Assembly (NCBI RefSeq): GCF_029213205.1
Contig: NZ_JARGNH010000002.1
Span: 160,505 to 224,504 of the forward strand
Direction of reading: 5' to 3'
Source: Pseudooceanicola sp.
Lineage (GTDB): Bacteria; Pseudomonadota; Alphaproteobacteria; Rhodobacterales; Rhodobacteraceae
Length of the DNA stretch: 64,000 bases
The notes beneath the pieces were generated by a model that worked only from the letters and a program-made list of their open reading frames with translations, made no database searches and was not told the DNA's origin. Position numbers and translations under genes: made by a program. Of this stretch, positions 8,590-16,736 are shown in pieces. The first letter of the stretch is position 1. Each line of letters begins with the position of its first letter.

Positions 8590-9417
8590 CGAGGCGGGGA
8601 CGCTGGCGTTTGTGATGAGGAAGTCACGGATTGCCTTGGCGACCGGGGCCGGATGGGTGATCGGTGCCATATGGGCGGCGCCGGGGATGCTGACCCGGGT
8701 CACCTGCGGCAGACGCCGGGCCAGCCCGGCATGGATCATGTCGATATTCGGCGGGCTTTTCGCGCCTTCGATCAGCAGGGTCGGCACCTTGAGCCGCTCA
8801 AGCCTGGCTTCGGCCAGCATGTTGAGCGGATCGCCGTTGTTGGTTTCATTGACCGCCGCGATCAGCGGCATCCGGCGGATCAGCCCGTCGCGCTGGCGAT
8901 CGCTCATCGCGTTCCAATCGCGCCCGTCGCCCCAGGTGCCGTGAAAGCTGCGCGCCGCTTCGGTGTAATCGCCGCGCGCCATCAACTGGACGAAAGGCCC
9001 GTTCAAGCGTTCGGTGACGCTGGGATGGTCGGGATGATCCCGGCGCACCACCCCGAAGAACACGCATTCGATCAAGGTCAGCGAAGCGATGCGCTCAGGC
9101 TGCTCGACCGCCAGCCGCAGAGCGACGGTGGCGCCAAAGCTGTGGCCGATCAGATGCACTGGCGCCTCGGGCAGCAGCGCCCGGCCCTGGGCACAGGCGC
9201 TTTCCTGATAGGGGCGGGACTGATCCCAATCCGCCGAGCCGCCATGCCCAGGCAGATCGTAGGCGGTGAGAGTCAGAAGATCCGACAATTCCGCCCCGAG
9301 CCCCTCGAAAGCGCCGGAATGGGCCAGCGAGCAATGCACCGCCAGCCCCGGCAGAGGCCCCTGCCCGATCACCCGCCAAAACGTGTCGATGCCGTCCAGT
9401 TTCGCTTGCGGCATCAA
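8575..9417 (-). CDS. alpha/beta hydrolase
   Basis: A 280-residue alpha/beta-hydrolase-fold protein. The nucleophile elbow is GHSFG (Ser93), preceded by an oxyanion region around VHCSLAHSG and YDLPGHGGS; the catalytic His is in GAAHMAPITHP near residue 263. The acid is less obvious, because the usual G-x-x-D after strand 6 reads LLIEGAKSPPNID. The start overlaps the stop of the upstream HCCA-isomerase-like gene by 4 bases, so they are co-translated. An esterase or C-C hydrolase of small acids is plausible. Confidence 0.85.
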   Translation of the reverse strand: MMPQAKLDGIDTFWRVIGQGPLPGLAVHCSLAHSGAFEGLGAELSDLLTLTAYDLPGHGGSADWDQSRPYQESACAQGRALLPEAPVHLIGHSFGATVALRLAVEQPERIASLTLIECVFFGVVRRDHPDHPSVTERLNGPFVQLMARGDYTEAARSFHGTWGDGRDWNAMSDRQRDGLIRRMPLIAAVNETNNGDPLNMLAEARLERLKVPTLLIEGAKSPPNIDMIHAGLARRLPQVTRVSIPGAAHMAPITHPAPVAKAIRDFLITNASVPASLPLV

Positions 9418-10013
9418 AGCCTCCCGGCCAGATGCGCCGCGAGATCGTCGAGCCGGTCCTGACCCCAGAACCGCTGACCGCTGTCTGTAATGTAGAAGGG
9501 CGAACCAAAGACGCCAGCCTCGATCGCCGCCTCAGTGTTGGATTCATAGGCCATGGCGCCAGTGAGCAGGCCGGAATCGGCCAGATCGGGGTCAAACCCC
9601 GCCGCTTTCAGGCAATCGCGGATCACCGCCTCATCGGCGATGTTCTTCTCTTCGGCCCAGCAGGCGCTCAGCACATTCTGCACCAGCGCGCCGATATCGC
9701 CGCCGCCCGCCGCCTGGGCGGCAATGATTGCATAGGCCGAAGGCGCCGGGTTGGTGGGGAAGAACGCCGGTTTGAGGGTCAGCGGCAGCCCGGTCTTGAT
9801 CTGGGCGCGCTCCAGCTCTTGCCAGCGATAGGCCTGCCGCGCTGCCGGACGTTCGTTCAGCGGCTTGCCGCCTCCGGCGGCAAAGACCCGCGTCGACTCC
9901 ACCGGCTTGTAGGCGATGCTGTAACCATGCGTCGCTGCCATCTCCTCAAGCCGGTTGCCCGCGAGATAGGCCCAGGGTGATAAAGTGAAGAAGTAATAGT
10001 CAATGTGCGCCAT
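9414..10013 (-). CDS. 2-hydroxychromene-2-carboxylate isomerase family (DsbA-like) protein
   Basis: A 199-residue thioredoxin-fold protein of the HCCA isomerase/kappa-GST type. The active-site position after strand 1 reads FFTLSPWAYL, with Ser12 where DsbA proteins have CxxC, as expected for glutathione-using isomerases. The C terminus contains the FGSPFYI cis-Pro motif. Pairing with an alpha/beta hydrolase recalls aromatic or aldehyde catabolism modules, but no other pathway gene is nearby, so the substrate is open. Confidence 0.85.
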   Translation of the reverse strand: MAHIDYYFFTLSPWAYLAGNRLEEMAATHGYSIAYKPVESTRVFAAGGGKPLNERPAARQAYRWQELERAQIKTGLPLTLKPAFFPTNPAPSAYAIIAAQAAGGGDIGALVQNVLSACWAEEKNIADEAVIRDCLKAAGFDPDLADSGLLTGAMAYESNTEAAIEAGVFGSPFYITDSGQRFWGQDRLDDLAAHLAGRL

Positions 10014-10109
10014 CTGGTCCCTTCCCGGCCCGGCAATGTTTGCAACACGGTATCTGGGTGATAAGCGGTGTCAACGTCACGATTCCGTCACCCCCGGGAA
10101 ACCACACAT

Positions 10110-11126
10110 ATGGCCAATATTGTCGAACCGAAACTGATCGCTGGGAATTCCAACCTGCCCCTGGCCACCTCGATTGCGCGGCGGATGTCGATCCACCGAG
10201 GAATGACGGTCGGGTTGGTCAACACCCGGGTCGAGCGTTTCAACGACGGCGAAATCTTTGTCGAAGTGTTCGAGAATGTCCGTGGCGAGGACATGTATGT
10301 CATTCAAAGCACCTCGAACCCGGCCAATGACAACCTGATGGAACTGCTGATCATCGCCGACGCGCTGCGCCGCTCTTCGGCGCAGCGGGTGACGGCGGTG
10401 ATCCCCTATTTCGGCTATGCAAGGCAGGATCGGCGCACCAAGGCGCGCACCCCGATCACCGCCAAGCTGGTGGCGAATATGCTGGTCGAAGCCGGCATCG
10501 CCCGGGTGTTGACGATGGATCTGCACGCCGCACAGATTCAGGGCTTTTTCGATATTCCGGTCGACAACCTCTATGCCAGCCCGATCTTTGCCCTGGATAT
10601 CATGCATCAGTTCCGCGACCGGATGGACGATCTGATGATCGTGTCGCCCGATGTCGGCGGCGTGGCCCGGGCGCGGGAATTGGCCAAACGCATCGACGCG
10701 CCGCTGGCAATCGTCGACAAGCGTCGCGAAAAGGCCGGTGAGATCGCCGAGATGACGGTGATCGGCGATGTCACCGGCAAGACCTGCATTATCGTCGACG
10801 ATATGGTCGACACCGCAGGCACCCTGTGCAAAGCGGCGGAATTGCTCTCCAACAGCGGCGCCACCGAGGTGCATGCCTATATCACCCACGGGGTGCTCTC
10901 TGGCCCGGCGGTCGAGCGGGTGGCGAATTCGGTGATGAAATCGCTGGTGATCACCGATAGCATCGCAGCCCCCGCCGCAGTGGACAAGGCGCCGAATATC
11001 CGGGTGCTGCCGACCGCGCCGATGTTTGGCCAGGCAATCCTGAACATCTGGAATGGTACATCGGTCAGTTCATTGTTTGAGCATGACACGCTGGAACCGA
11101 TCTATGAAGGCTTTTTCAAAAGCTGA
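10110..11126 (+). CDS. prs: ribose-phosphate pyrophosphokinase (PRPP synthetase)
   Basis: A 338-residue cytoplasmic enzyme converting ribose 5-phosphate and ATP into PRPP for nucleotide, histidine and tryptophan synthesis. Signatures are complete: FNDGEIFVE, the flexible-loop region [10 protein letters not shown] (about 100-109), the cation site [15 protein letters not shown], and the PRPP loop [10 protein letters not shown] (229-238). An upstream in-frame start at 10068 is rejected because homologues begin near MANIVEPKL. Nothing else shares its transcript unit here. Confidence 0.95.
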   Translation: MANIVEPKLIAGNSNLPLATSIARRMSIHRGMTVGLVNTRVERFNDGEIFVEVFENVRGEDMYVIQSTSNPANDNLMELLIIADALRRSSAQRVTAVIPYFGYARQDRRTKARTPITAKLVANMLVEAGIARVLTMDLHAAQIQGFFDIPVDNLYASPIFALDIMHQFRDRMDDLMIVSPDVGGVARARELAKRIDAPLAIVDKRREKAGEIAEMTVIGDVTGKTCIIVDDMVDTAGTLCKAAELLSNSGATEVHAYITHGVLSGPAVERVANSVMKSLVITDSIAAPAAVDKAPNIRVLPTAPMFGQAILNIWNGTSVSSLFEHDTLEPIYEGFFKS

Positions 11127-11364
11127 ATAGGTAATGTAGCATTAGCAGAATTTCCGCAGATCGGCATGTCGTGCGCGTCGAACTGACGCGATTGCGAAGC
11201 TGGCGCGTGACCGGCATTTGTCATCGGCTCTTGGGGCGGGATCTCATCGCACGCTTGAATCCAGAAGCCGATGGCGGCCTGATCCTCGACGTCTCAAACC
11301 ACCCGCATTTGATCGAATTGCGTCTGATTGATCGGCTCTGCGGCGCGATGACCCATGGCGGTGA

Positions 11365-11715
11365 TCAATAGAGATCCCATTCGTCCTGGTGGCGCAATTC
11401 ACCGATCGCCATCCAGCGGACCCGGGCGCGGGCAATGCGGGTGTCGCTCCAGGTGCGAAACACCAGGGTAAAATCTTCGGCGGTAATCGACTCGGCCGAG
11501 ATTTCGCCGCGGATATTGGTGGAACTGTCCAGATCCCACATCGACAGGGAGCAATGCACCGCCGGAGACTTGCGGAAACTTTCCGAGAATTTCACTTTAT
11601 TGCGGATTTCGCGGGCCCCGTTTCCGGTCCACATGGCGCCGCCGTCCTCATAGTCCGAGAACAGGATGTTCTCGCCCTGGTCGATGCCAATCCAGTGATT
11701 TCTTAGCCGCTTCAT
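11365..11715 (-). CDS. H-type lectin domain protein
   Basis: A 116-residue protein. The body from KVKFSESF to RVRWMAIGE matches the H-type lectin pattern: F-x-x-x-F at the start, P-x-V-x-C-S-L-S (about 51-58), an S-x-x-x-I-T-A-E-D-F-T-L strand, T-W-S-D-T, then a W-x-A-x-G-like end. These small six-stranded domains bind carbohydrates in animals and protists and occur sporadically in bacteria. There is no signal peptide, so it should be cytoplasmic unless exported otherwise. Start ATG 11715 is chosen over an upstream start at 11847. It is divergent from the first dctP gene, and its first codons were copied in the duplication at 13319. Confidence 0.75.
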   Translation of the reverse strand: MKRLRNHWIGIDQGENILFSDYEDGGAMWTGNGAREIRNKVKFSESFRKSPAVHCSLSMWDLDSSTNIRGEISAESITAEDFTLVFRTWSDTRIARARVRWMAIGELRHQDEWDLY

Positions 11716-11850
11716 AGATCTGTGTCCTGTTTCAGAACCCCGACCTAAACCGCAAATCCGGCCAGATTGTGGACCAATCAAGGAAAATCCGGTGCCACGA
11801 TTGCCGCGCAAGGTCCAATCCCTGGTCTGTCCTTGTGAAATTCCCAAAGG

Positions 11851-11875
11851 ATTCGCTTGCTTGCTGGTCTGCCAA
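11851..11875 (+). promoter_or_regulatory. shared motif TTGCTTGCTGGTCTGCC upstream of dctP1
   Basis: A TTGCTTGCYGGTC-like motif lies about 115 bases before the dctP1 start. It recurs at equivalent distances before dctP2 (13470) and, slightly altered, before dctP3 (15455), where the flanking DNA has otherwise diverged. It may be a promoter -35 region or an activator site. Confidence 0.4.
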
Positions 11876-11975
11876 AGCCCTAGTCTCGTCCGACGGGGTG
11901 GCAGTAAAAGGCGCCCTGTCAGGCGTCACGCAGGACGGGAGACCTCTGCGTCGCCTATGAAATGGGAGAGAGAAA

Positions 11976-13079
11976 ATGAAAAGCACCACTTTCGCGTGCG
12001 CGGCGGCTGCTGCGTTCGCGCTTGGCCTGACTGCAATGCCTGCATCGGCCCTCGACATGACCTTCGGCACCTATGTGTCGCCGACCTCAACCACCTTCCG
12101 CGCGGGCTCTGAGCCGATGCTTCGGCGCCTCGAAGAGCAATCCAACGGCGAAATGAAATGGGAAACCTTCACCGGTGGCGCCATGGGCGGCCCGAAAGAG
12201 CTGCTCGGCAACGCAGGGGCCGGCATTCTTGACGCCTCCGGCGTTGTCGATATTTACGTCAAAGCATCGCTGCCGCATTCCACGCTGGTTTCGGGGATGT
12301 TGATCGTTGGCGAAGACCCGGCGGCGATGGCCGGCGCGATGAATGAATTCCAGCTGCTGCATTGCCCGGATTGCCTGAAAGACCACGAGAAGAACAACGT
12401 CAAGGCCATGGGCTTTTCAGCGACCGGGACCTATCACCTGATCTGCAAGGACGAAGTCCACACCGCGGAACAGCTGCGTGGCAAGAAAGTCCGCGCCGTG
12501 GGCGGCATGGGCCGGGCGATCCAATCGCTGGGCGGCACGCCGGTGTCGATCACCACCGCCGAGATGTATGAAGCCATGCAGCGCGGCCAGATGGATTGTG
12601 CCACCGCGTCCGCCGCTTGGCTTGACACCTACAACCTGCGGGATTTCTCGAAATCCATCGTCATCGACAGCCTTGGCTCCTATTTCGGGATCATGAGCTT
12701 TGTGATCAACAAGGACGTCTGGGACGATCTTTCGGAAGCCAACCAAAAGATCATCAAGGCCAACATGGCACGCGTGTCCGCAGACGTCGTGTTTGCCTAT
12801 GCGCCCGAAGGTGCCGAAGCGATCAAGAACTTCGAAGCTAAAGGCGGCAAGGCCTATACGTTTGACGACGAGATGCAGGCCAGATTGGCCAAGGCGCGCG
12901 CCGACGAATATGCGTACACGATCGCATTCGGCAAAAAGAACGGCATCGAAAACGCCGAGGAACTGGTGACCACATTTGAGAAGCTGGTCGACAAATGGAA
13001 CGGCATCATGAAAGAAGTCGGCACCGACAAAGAGGCCTATATTCAGCGCCTTCAGGAAGAAGTCTACGACAAGATCTGA
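11976..13079 (+). CDS. TRAP transporter substrate-binding protein, DctP family (copy 1)
   Basis: A 367-residue periplasmic solute receptor. A signal peptide is clear (MKSTTF, a hydrophobic Ala-rich stretch, cut near PASA-LDM about residue 26). DctP features: FTGGAMGGPKELLGNAG, the ligand-binding Arg173 in GKKVRAVGG, and SITTAEMYEAMQRGQMDCA. Unusually, Cys130, Cys133 (LLHCPDC), Cys157 and Cys208 are conserved in all three paralogues here. It is the first of three intact receptor genes ahead of a single dctQM pair, and about 300 bp of its 3' half looks identical to copy 2. The ligand is unknown; an organic acid is the family norm. Confidence 0.9.
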   Translation: MKSTTFACAAAAAFALGLTAMPASALDMTFGTYVSPTSTTFRAGSEPMLRRLEEQSNGEMKWETFTGGAMGGPKELLGNAGAGILDASGVVDIYVKASLPHSTLVSGMLIVGEDPAAMAGAMNEFQLLHCPDCLKDHEKNNVKAMGFSATGTYHLICKDEVHTAEQLRGKKVRAVGGMGRAIQSLGGTPVSITTAEMYEAMQRGQMDCATASAAWLDTYNLRDFSKSIVIDSLGSYFGIMSFVINKDVWDDLSEANQKIIKANMARVSADVVFAYAPEGAEAIKNFEAKGGKAYTFDDEMQARLAKARADEYAYTIAFGKKNGIENAEELVTTFEKLVDKWNGIMKEVGTDKEAYIQRLQEEVYDKI

Positions 13080-13112
13080 TCACTTCACGACCCCAAACGA
13101 CCACGGCCGACC

Positions 13113-13144
13113 ACGGCCGACGATGTCACAGCATCGTTGGCCGT
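13113..13144 (+). terminator. hairpin after dctP1
   Basis: ACGGCCGACGATG (13113-13125) pairs with CATCGTTGGCCGT (13132-13144), with one G-T pair, followed by TCTCGTTT. It may be a partial terminator that makes the first receptor more abundant than downstream genes. The related hairpin after dctP2 (14715-14746) confirms the extent of the duplication. Confidence 0.55.
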
Positions 13145-13463
13145 TCTCGTTTCCAGAGTACTTACCTGAATTATCGGTTACATAGTATGTGAGATAGTCA
13201 CGAGATGTGACTCTTGAATCCATATTTATTTCGGATTTCAGGCAGTAAAAATGGAATACTGGTTTTGGAAAGGTATTACTTGCTTTTCAGAATCAACATA
13301 ACCTGTCCGGTAGGGGTAGCCGTTTCATAGATCTGTGTCCTGTTTCAGAACCCCGACCTAAACCGCGAATCCGGCCAGATTCTGGACCAGTCAAGGAAAA
13401 TCCGGCGTCGCAATTGTCGCATCAGGTTCAATCCCTGACCTGTCCTTGTGAAATTCTCACAGG

Positions 13464-13489
13464 AGTCATTTGCTTGCCGGTCAGCCAGT
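13464..13489 (+). promoter_or_regulatory. shared motif TTTGCTTGCCGGTCAGCC upstream of dctP2
   Basis: The counterpart of the 11851 motif, about 116 bases before the dctP2 start. Its core TTGCTTGCCGGTC is intact, whereas neighbouring bases differ between the two duplication units, which suggests selection on the motif. Confidence 0.4.
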
Positions 13490-13587
13490 GTCATAGGTTT
13501 GCCCGACAGGGTGCCAATAGAAGGCACGCTGTCGGGTGTCACACAGATCGGGAGAGATCTGTGGCGCCTGTGAAATGGGAGAAAGAA

Positions 13588-14691
13588 ATGAAGAGCACTA
13601 CTTTCGCGTGCGCGGCGGCTGCTGCGTTCGCATTTGGCCTGACCGCAATGCCTGCATCGGCCCGCGACATGACCTACGGCAGCTATACGTCGCCGACCTC
13701 GACCACGATGCGCACAGGAATTGCGCCATTGCTGAAGCGGCTCGAAGATCAATCCAACGGCGAAATGAAATGGGAAACCTTCACCGGTGGCGCCATGGGC
13801 GGCGCGAAAGAGCTGCTCGGCAACGCAGGGTCCGGTATCCTTGACGCCTCCTTGGTTGTGGACATCTATGTCAAAGCGTCGCTGCCGCATGCCTCGTTGA
13901 TTTCGGGGATGATGGTCGTTGGCGAAAACCCGCTGGCGATGGCCGGCGCGATGAATGAATTCCAGTTGCTGCATTGCCCGGGTTGCCTGAAAGACCACGA
14001 AAAGAACAACGTCAAGGCCATGGGCTTTACCGCGACCGGGACCTATCACCTGATCTGCAAGGACGAAATCCACACCGCGGAACAGCTGCGCGGCAAGAAA
14101 GTCCGCGCCGTGGCCAGCGTGGGCCGGGCGATCCAGGCACTGGGCGGCACGCCGGTGTCGATCACCCTCCCCGAGATGTATGAAGCCATGCAGCGCGGTC
14201 AGATAGATTGTGCCACCGGATCCGCCGCTTGGCTTGACACCTACAACCTGCAGGATTTCTCGAAATCCATCGTCACCGACAGCCTTGGTTCCTATTTCGG
14301 AAGCATGAACTTTGTGATCAACAAGGACGTCTGGGACGATCTTTCGGAAGCCAACCAAAAGATCATCAAGGCCAACATGGCACGCGTGTCCGCAGACGTC
14401 GTGTTTGCCTATGCGCCCGAAGGTGCCGAAGCGATCAAGAACTTCGAAGCTAAAGGCGGCAAGGCCTATACGTTTGACGACGAGATGCAGGCCAGATTGG
14501 CCAAGGCGCGCGCCGACGAATATGCGTACACGATCGCATTCGGCAAAAAGAACGGCATCGAAAACGCCGAGGAACTGGTGACCACATTTGAGAAGCTGGT
14601 CGACAAATGGACCGGCATCGTGAAAGAAATCGGCAACGACAAAGAGGCCTATATTCAGCGCCTTCAGACCGAGGTCTACGACAAGATCTGA
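13588..14691 (+). CDS. TRAP transporter substrate-binding protein, DctP family (copy 2)
   Basis: A 367-residue paralogue of copy 1 with the same length and signal peptide (cleavage near PASA-RDM). Cys130/133 (LLHCPGC), Cys157, Cys208 and Arg173 are retained. Differences cluster in the N-terminal and central ligand-binding part (SYTSPTSTTMRTGIAPLLKRLEDQ; VASVGRAIQALG; SITLPEMYEAMQRGQIDCATGS), whereas residues from about 241 to 341 are the same as in copy 1. This pattern suggests duplication, divergence of the ligand site and recent gene conversion of the C-terminal lobe. A longer frame from 13414 is rejected because ATG 13588 starts the signal peptide. Confidence 0.9.
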   Translation: MKSTTFACAAAAAFAFGLTAMPASARDMTYGSYTSPTSTTMRTGIAPLLKRLEDQSNGEMKWETFTGGAMGGAKELLGNAGSGILDASLVVDIYVKASLPHASLISGMMVVGENPLAMAGAMNEFQLLHCPGCLKDHEKNNVKAMGFTATGTYHLICKDEIHTAEQLRGKKVRAVASVGRAIQALGGTPVSITLPEMYEAMQRGQIDCATGSAAWLDTYNLQDFSKSIVTDSLGSYFGSMNFVINKDVWDDLSEANQKIIKANMARVSADVVFAYAPEGAEAIKNFEAKGGKAYTFDDEMQARLAKARADEYAYTIAFGKKNGIENAEELVTTFEKLVDKWTGIVKEIGNDKEAYIQRLQTEVYDKI

Positions 14692-14714
14692 TCACTTCAC
14701 GACCCCAAACAGCG

Positions 14715-14746
14715 ACGGCCGGCGATGTCACAGCATCGTCGACCGT
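14715..14746 (+). terminator. hairpin after dctP2
   Basis: ACGGCCGGCGATG and CATCGTCGACCGT form a stem with two mismatched or G-T positions around TCACAG, followed by TCTCGG. It is the diverged duplicate of the hairpin after dctP1. Confidence 0.45.
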
Positions 14747-14933
14747 TCTCGGTTCCAGCGCACTTACCTGAATTATTGGTATACATGTGACCTGCCACGG
14801 TTTTTTTCTTCCACCGTCGATTAGAGTCCGGCCCAACCTTGAACACGGAAAATGAAGCGCGCGGAACCCGCCGCCAGCCAGGCCAACCAAACCTGTGCTC
14901 ACCATCGTCAGGCTGAAAACATGGGAAGAAACC

Positions 14934-15339
14934 ATGACACTGTCCAAGCTTTCGCAGGTCATCGCATCATCGAACAGACAAACGGCGAAATCACTTGAGA
15001 AGCCTTTACCGGCGGCGCCAAGGATCTGCCCGTCCAACGCGGGCAATGGCATTCTGGACGCCTCGAGCGTTGGGGATATCTACGTCAAGGCGTGAAGGAC
15101 ATGGGCGGTCAAATGCTCGATGTCGATGCGGCCTTCAAGCAGGCATTCGAAGGGACTTGGACTCACGAAGTCGAGCTGGCGATCGCCACCGATAAAAAAA
15201 CTATATCGAACATGCCGAGGAGATGGTCAAAGCCTTCACCGATTCGATCGAAAAATGGATCAAGATCGTTGCCGAAGCCGACGGCGACAAGGAGGCCAGG
15301 AAAGACGCGATTGATCGAGAATTTTTAATTAAAATCTGA
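14934..15339 (+). pseudogene. decayed dctP paralogue with internal deletion
   Basis: Remnant of a fourth TRAP receptor gene. One part reads as ...EQTNGEIT-stop-EAFTGGAKDL..., then in another frame NAGNGILDASSVGDIYVKA-stop, corresponding to residues about 50-93 of the intact copies. Directly after this the text jumps to the C-terminal region (DAAFKQAFEGTW ... AIATDKK), then after a further shift EHAEEMVKAFTDSIEKW ... DKEARKDAIDREFLIKI-stop. Most of the middle of the gene is missing, and there are several stops and frameshifts. It is closest in layout to copy 3. The ATG 14934 is only a nominal start. Confidence 0.8.
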
Positions 15340-15451
15340 ATATTAGCCGATATCCGGGTGACAGATTCGCCGTCCGGATTCGCCGGTCAAGTAACCAGTG
15401 ACCGAACACCAAAGTTTATATGCATGAAGGTTGTTACAGCCTCGACAGAAT

Positions 15452-15480
15452 AACTTGCTTACTTGCCGGTCAATTAATAG
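15452..15480 (+). promoter_or_regulatory. shared motif TTGCTTACTTGCCGGTCAATTAATAG upstream of dctP3
   Basis: The third occurrence of the TTGC...TTGCCGGTC motif, about 107 bases before the dctP3 start, although the rest of this intergenic region is not obviously alignable with units A and B. The downstream TTAATAGAC could be the -10 region. Confidence 0.4.
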
Positions 15481-15569
15481 ACTCTTTGCCGAAGCGTCAC
15501 CTAAAACGACGCCTACCGGGAGGATGGAGCCGACCCCGGACTACGATACGGGTTCCTTGGGAGAAAAAA

Positions 15570-16664
15570 ATGAACATTAAAAATACAACTCTAGCTGCTG
15601 CAGCACTGGCCATGGTGGCCGGTACCGGCTGGGCGAAAGAACTGACCTACGGCACCTACACCTCGCCGACCCATACGGCGATCGTCTATGGCGTCGGCCC
15701 CGCGCAGGAACGGATCACCGCCGCCACCAATGGCGAAATCACCTTTGAGAACTTCACCGGTGGCTCGATGGGCGGTCCGAAAGACCTGCTCGGCAATGCT
15801 GGCAGTGGCATTCTGGACGCGGCTTCGGTGGTCGACATCTACGTGAAATCCTCGCTGCCGACTGCCGTGATGGTGTCCTCGATGATGGCCATCGGCCACA
15901 ACCCCAAGGTGATGGCTGCCGCGATGAACGAGTTCCAGCTTCTGCATTGCCCGCAGTGTGTTGAAGAGCGCGCCCGCAACAACGTGATCGGCCTGTCCTG
16001 GTCGTCAACTGCAGCCTATCATGTGTTGTGCAAGGAGCCGATCAAGACCCTTGCCGATCTGCAAGGTAAAAAGATCAGGGCGACGTCGGGAATCGGTATC
16101 GCTATGAAGGCAATCGGCGCATCACCGGTTTCGATCACCACCTCCGAAATGTACGAGGCCATGCAGCGTGGTCAGATCGATTGCGCTGTCGGTTCCGCCG
16201 CCTGGCTGAACACTTACAACCTCAAGGATGTCACCAAAGGTGCCTGGTCGAATCCGGTTGGCTCTTACTTCGGCAGCATGAACTGGGCGATCAACCTCGA
16301 CACCTGGAATGACCTGACCGCTGACCAGCAGCAAGCATTCAAAGACGGGTTGGCACAAAGCACGGCCGACATCATGTGGGCCTATGTCAGTGACAACGAA
16401 AAGGCGCTGGAATGGCTGGCCGCGAATGGCGGGACTGTCGAAGAATCCGACCAGGCCTTCAAGGATGCTTGGAAGGTCCAAGAAGACAACGCCTATGCCA
16501 CCGCCTTGGCCAATGCCGAGAAAGACGGCATCGAGAACGCGGCGGAACTGCTTGAGACCTACCGAGAGCTGGTCGCCAAATGGACCGCGAAAATGGAAGT
16601 CATCGGCGACGACAAAGACGCCTATCGTGATGCCCTCCAAGCCGAGGTCTTCTCCAAGATCTGA
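15570..16664 (+). CDS. TRAP transporter substrate-binding protein, DctP family (copy 3)
   Basis: A 364-residue periplasmic receptor with a signal peptide (MNIKNTTLAAAALAMVAGTGWA, cut before KEL). It is more diverged from copies 1 and 2 but shares the whole plan: FTGGSMGGPKDLLGNAGSG, LLHCPQC (Cys127, Cys130), Cys154, Arg170 in GKKIRATSG, SITTSEMYEAMQRGQIDCA (Cys205). It lies 72 bp before dctQ and so is the receptor most closely linked to the permease genes. A long upstream extension to 15420 is rejected; the purine-rich GGGAGAAAAAA before ATG is the ribosome site. Confidence 0.9.
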   Translation: MNIKNTTLAAAALAMVAGTGWAKELTYGTYTSPTHTAIVYGVGPAQERITAATNGEITFENFTGGSMGGPKDLLGNAGSGILDAASVVDIYVKSSLPTAVMVSSMMAIGHNPKVMAAAMNEFQLLHCPQCVEERARNNVIGLSWSSTAAYHVLCKEPIKTLADLQGKKIRATSGIGIAMKAIGASPVSITTSEMYEAMQRGQIDCAVGSAAWLNTYNLKDVTKGAWSNPVGSYFGSMNWAINLDTWNDLTADQQQAFKDGLAQSTADIMWAYVSDNEKALEWLAANGGTVEESDQAFKDAWKVQEDNAYATALANAEKDGIENAAELLETYRELVAKWTAKMEVIGDDKDAYRDALQAEVFSKI

Positions 16665-16736
16665 TTTGCCACTTCACCGGGATCGGGTCGTGCTCTGCCG
16701 AGCATTGGCCTGATCCCCTGAACAACGGACACACAC

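Larger units (their letters stand above)
11706..13193 (+). repeat. tandem duplication unit A (lectin 5' end + promoter + dctP1 + hairpin)
   Basis: This interval aligns by eye along its length with 13319-14790. Both contain the complement of ATG-AAR-CGG-CTA (start of the lectin gene), about 260 bp of intergenic DNA, a complete dctP gene, a trailing hairpin and the tail CTTACCTGAATTAT. It is therefore a direct tandem duplication of roughly 1.5 kb. Confidence 0.85.
13319..14790 (+). repeat. tandem duplication unit B
   Basis: The second copy of the lectin-5'-end/promoter/dctP/hairpin unit described at 11706-13193. It begins with the complement of ATGAAACGGCTA, a remnant of the first four codons of the lectin gene; similarity stops immediately before it, at a breakpoint near 13319. 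The 5' half of the enclosed gene has diverged while a central-to-3' block (14310-14611) matches 12698-12999. Confidence 0.85.

Noticed and set aside
11171-11371. A 66-codon plus-strand ORF between prs and the lectin gene
   Set aside because: No ribosome site and no recognisable features; it ends inside the lectin gene's 3' end. The 238-bp gap is treated as non-coding.
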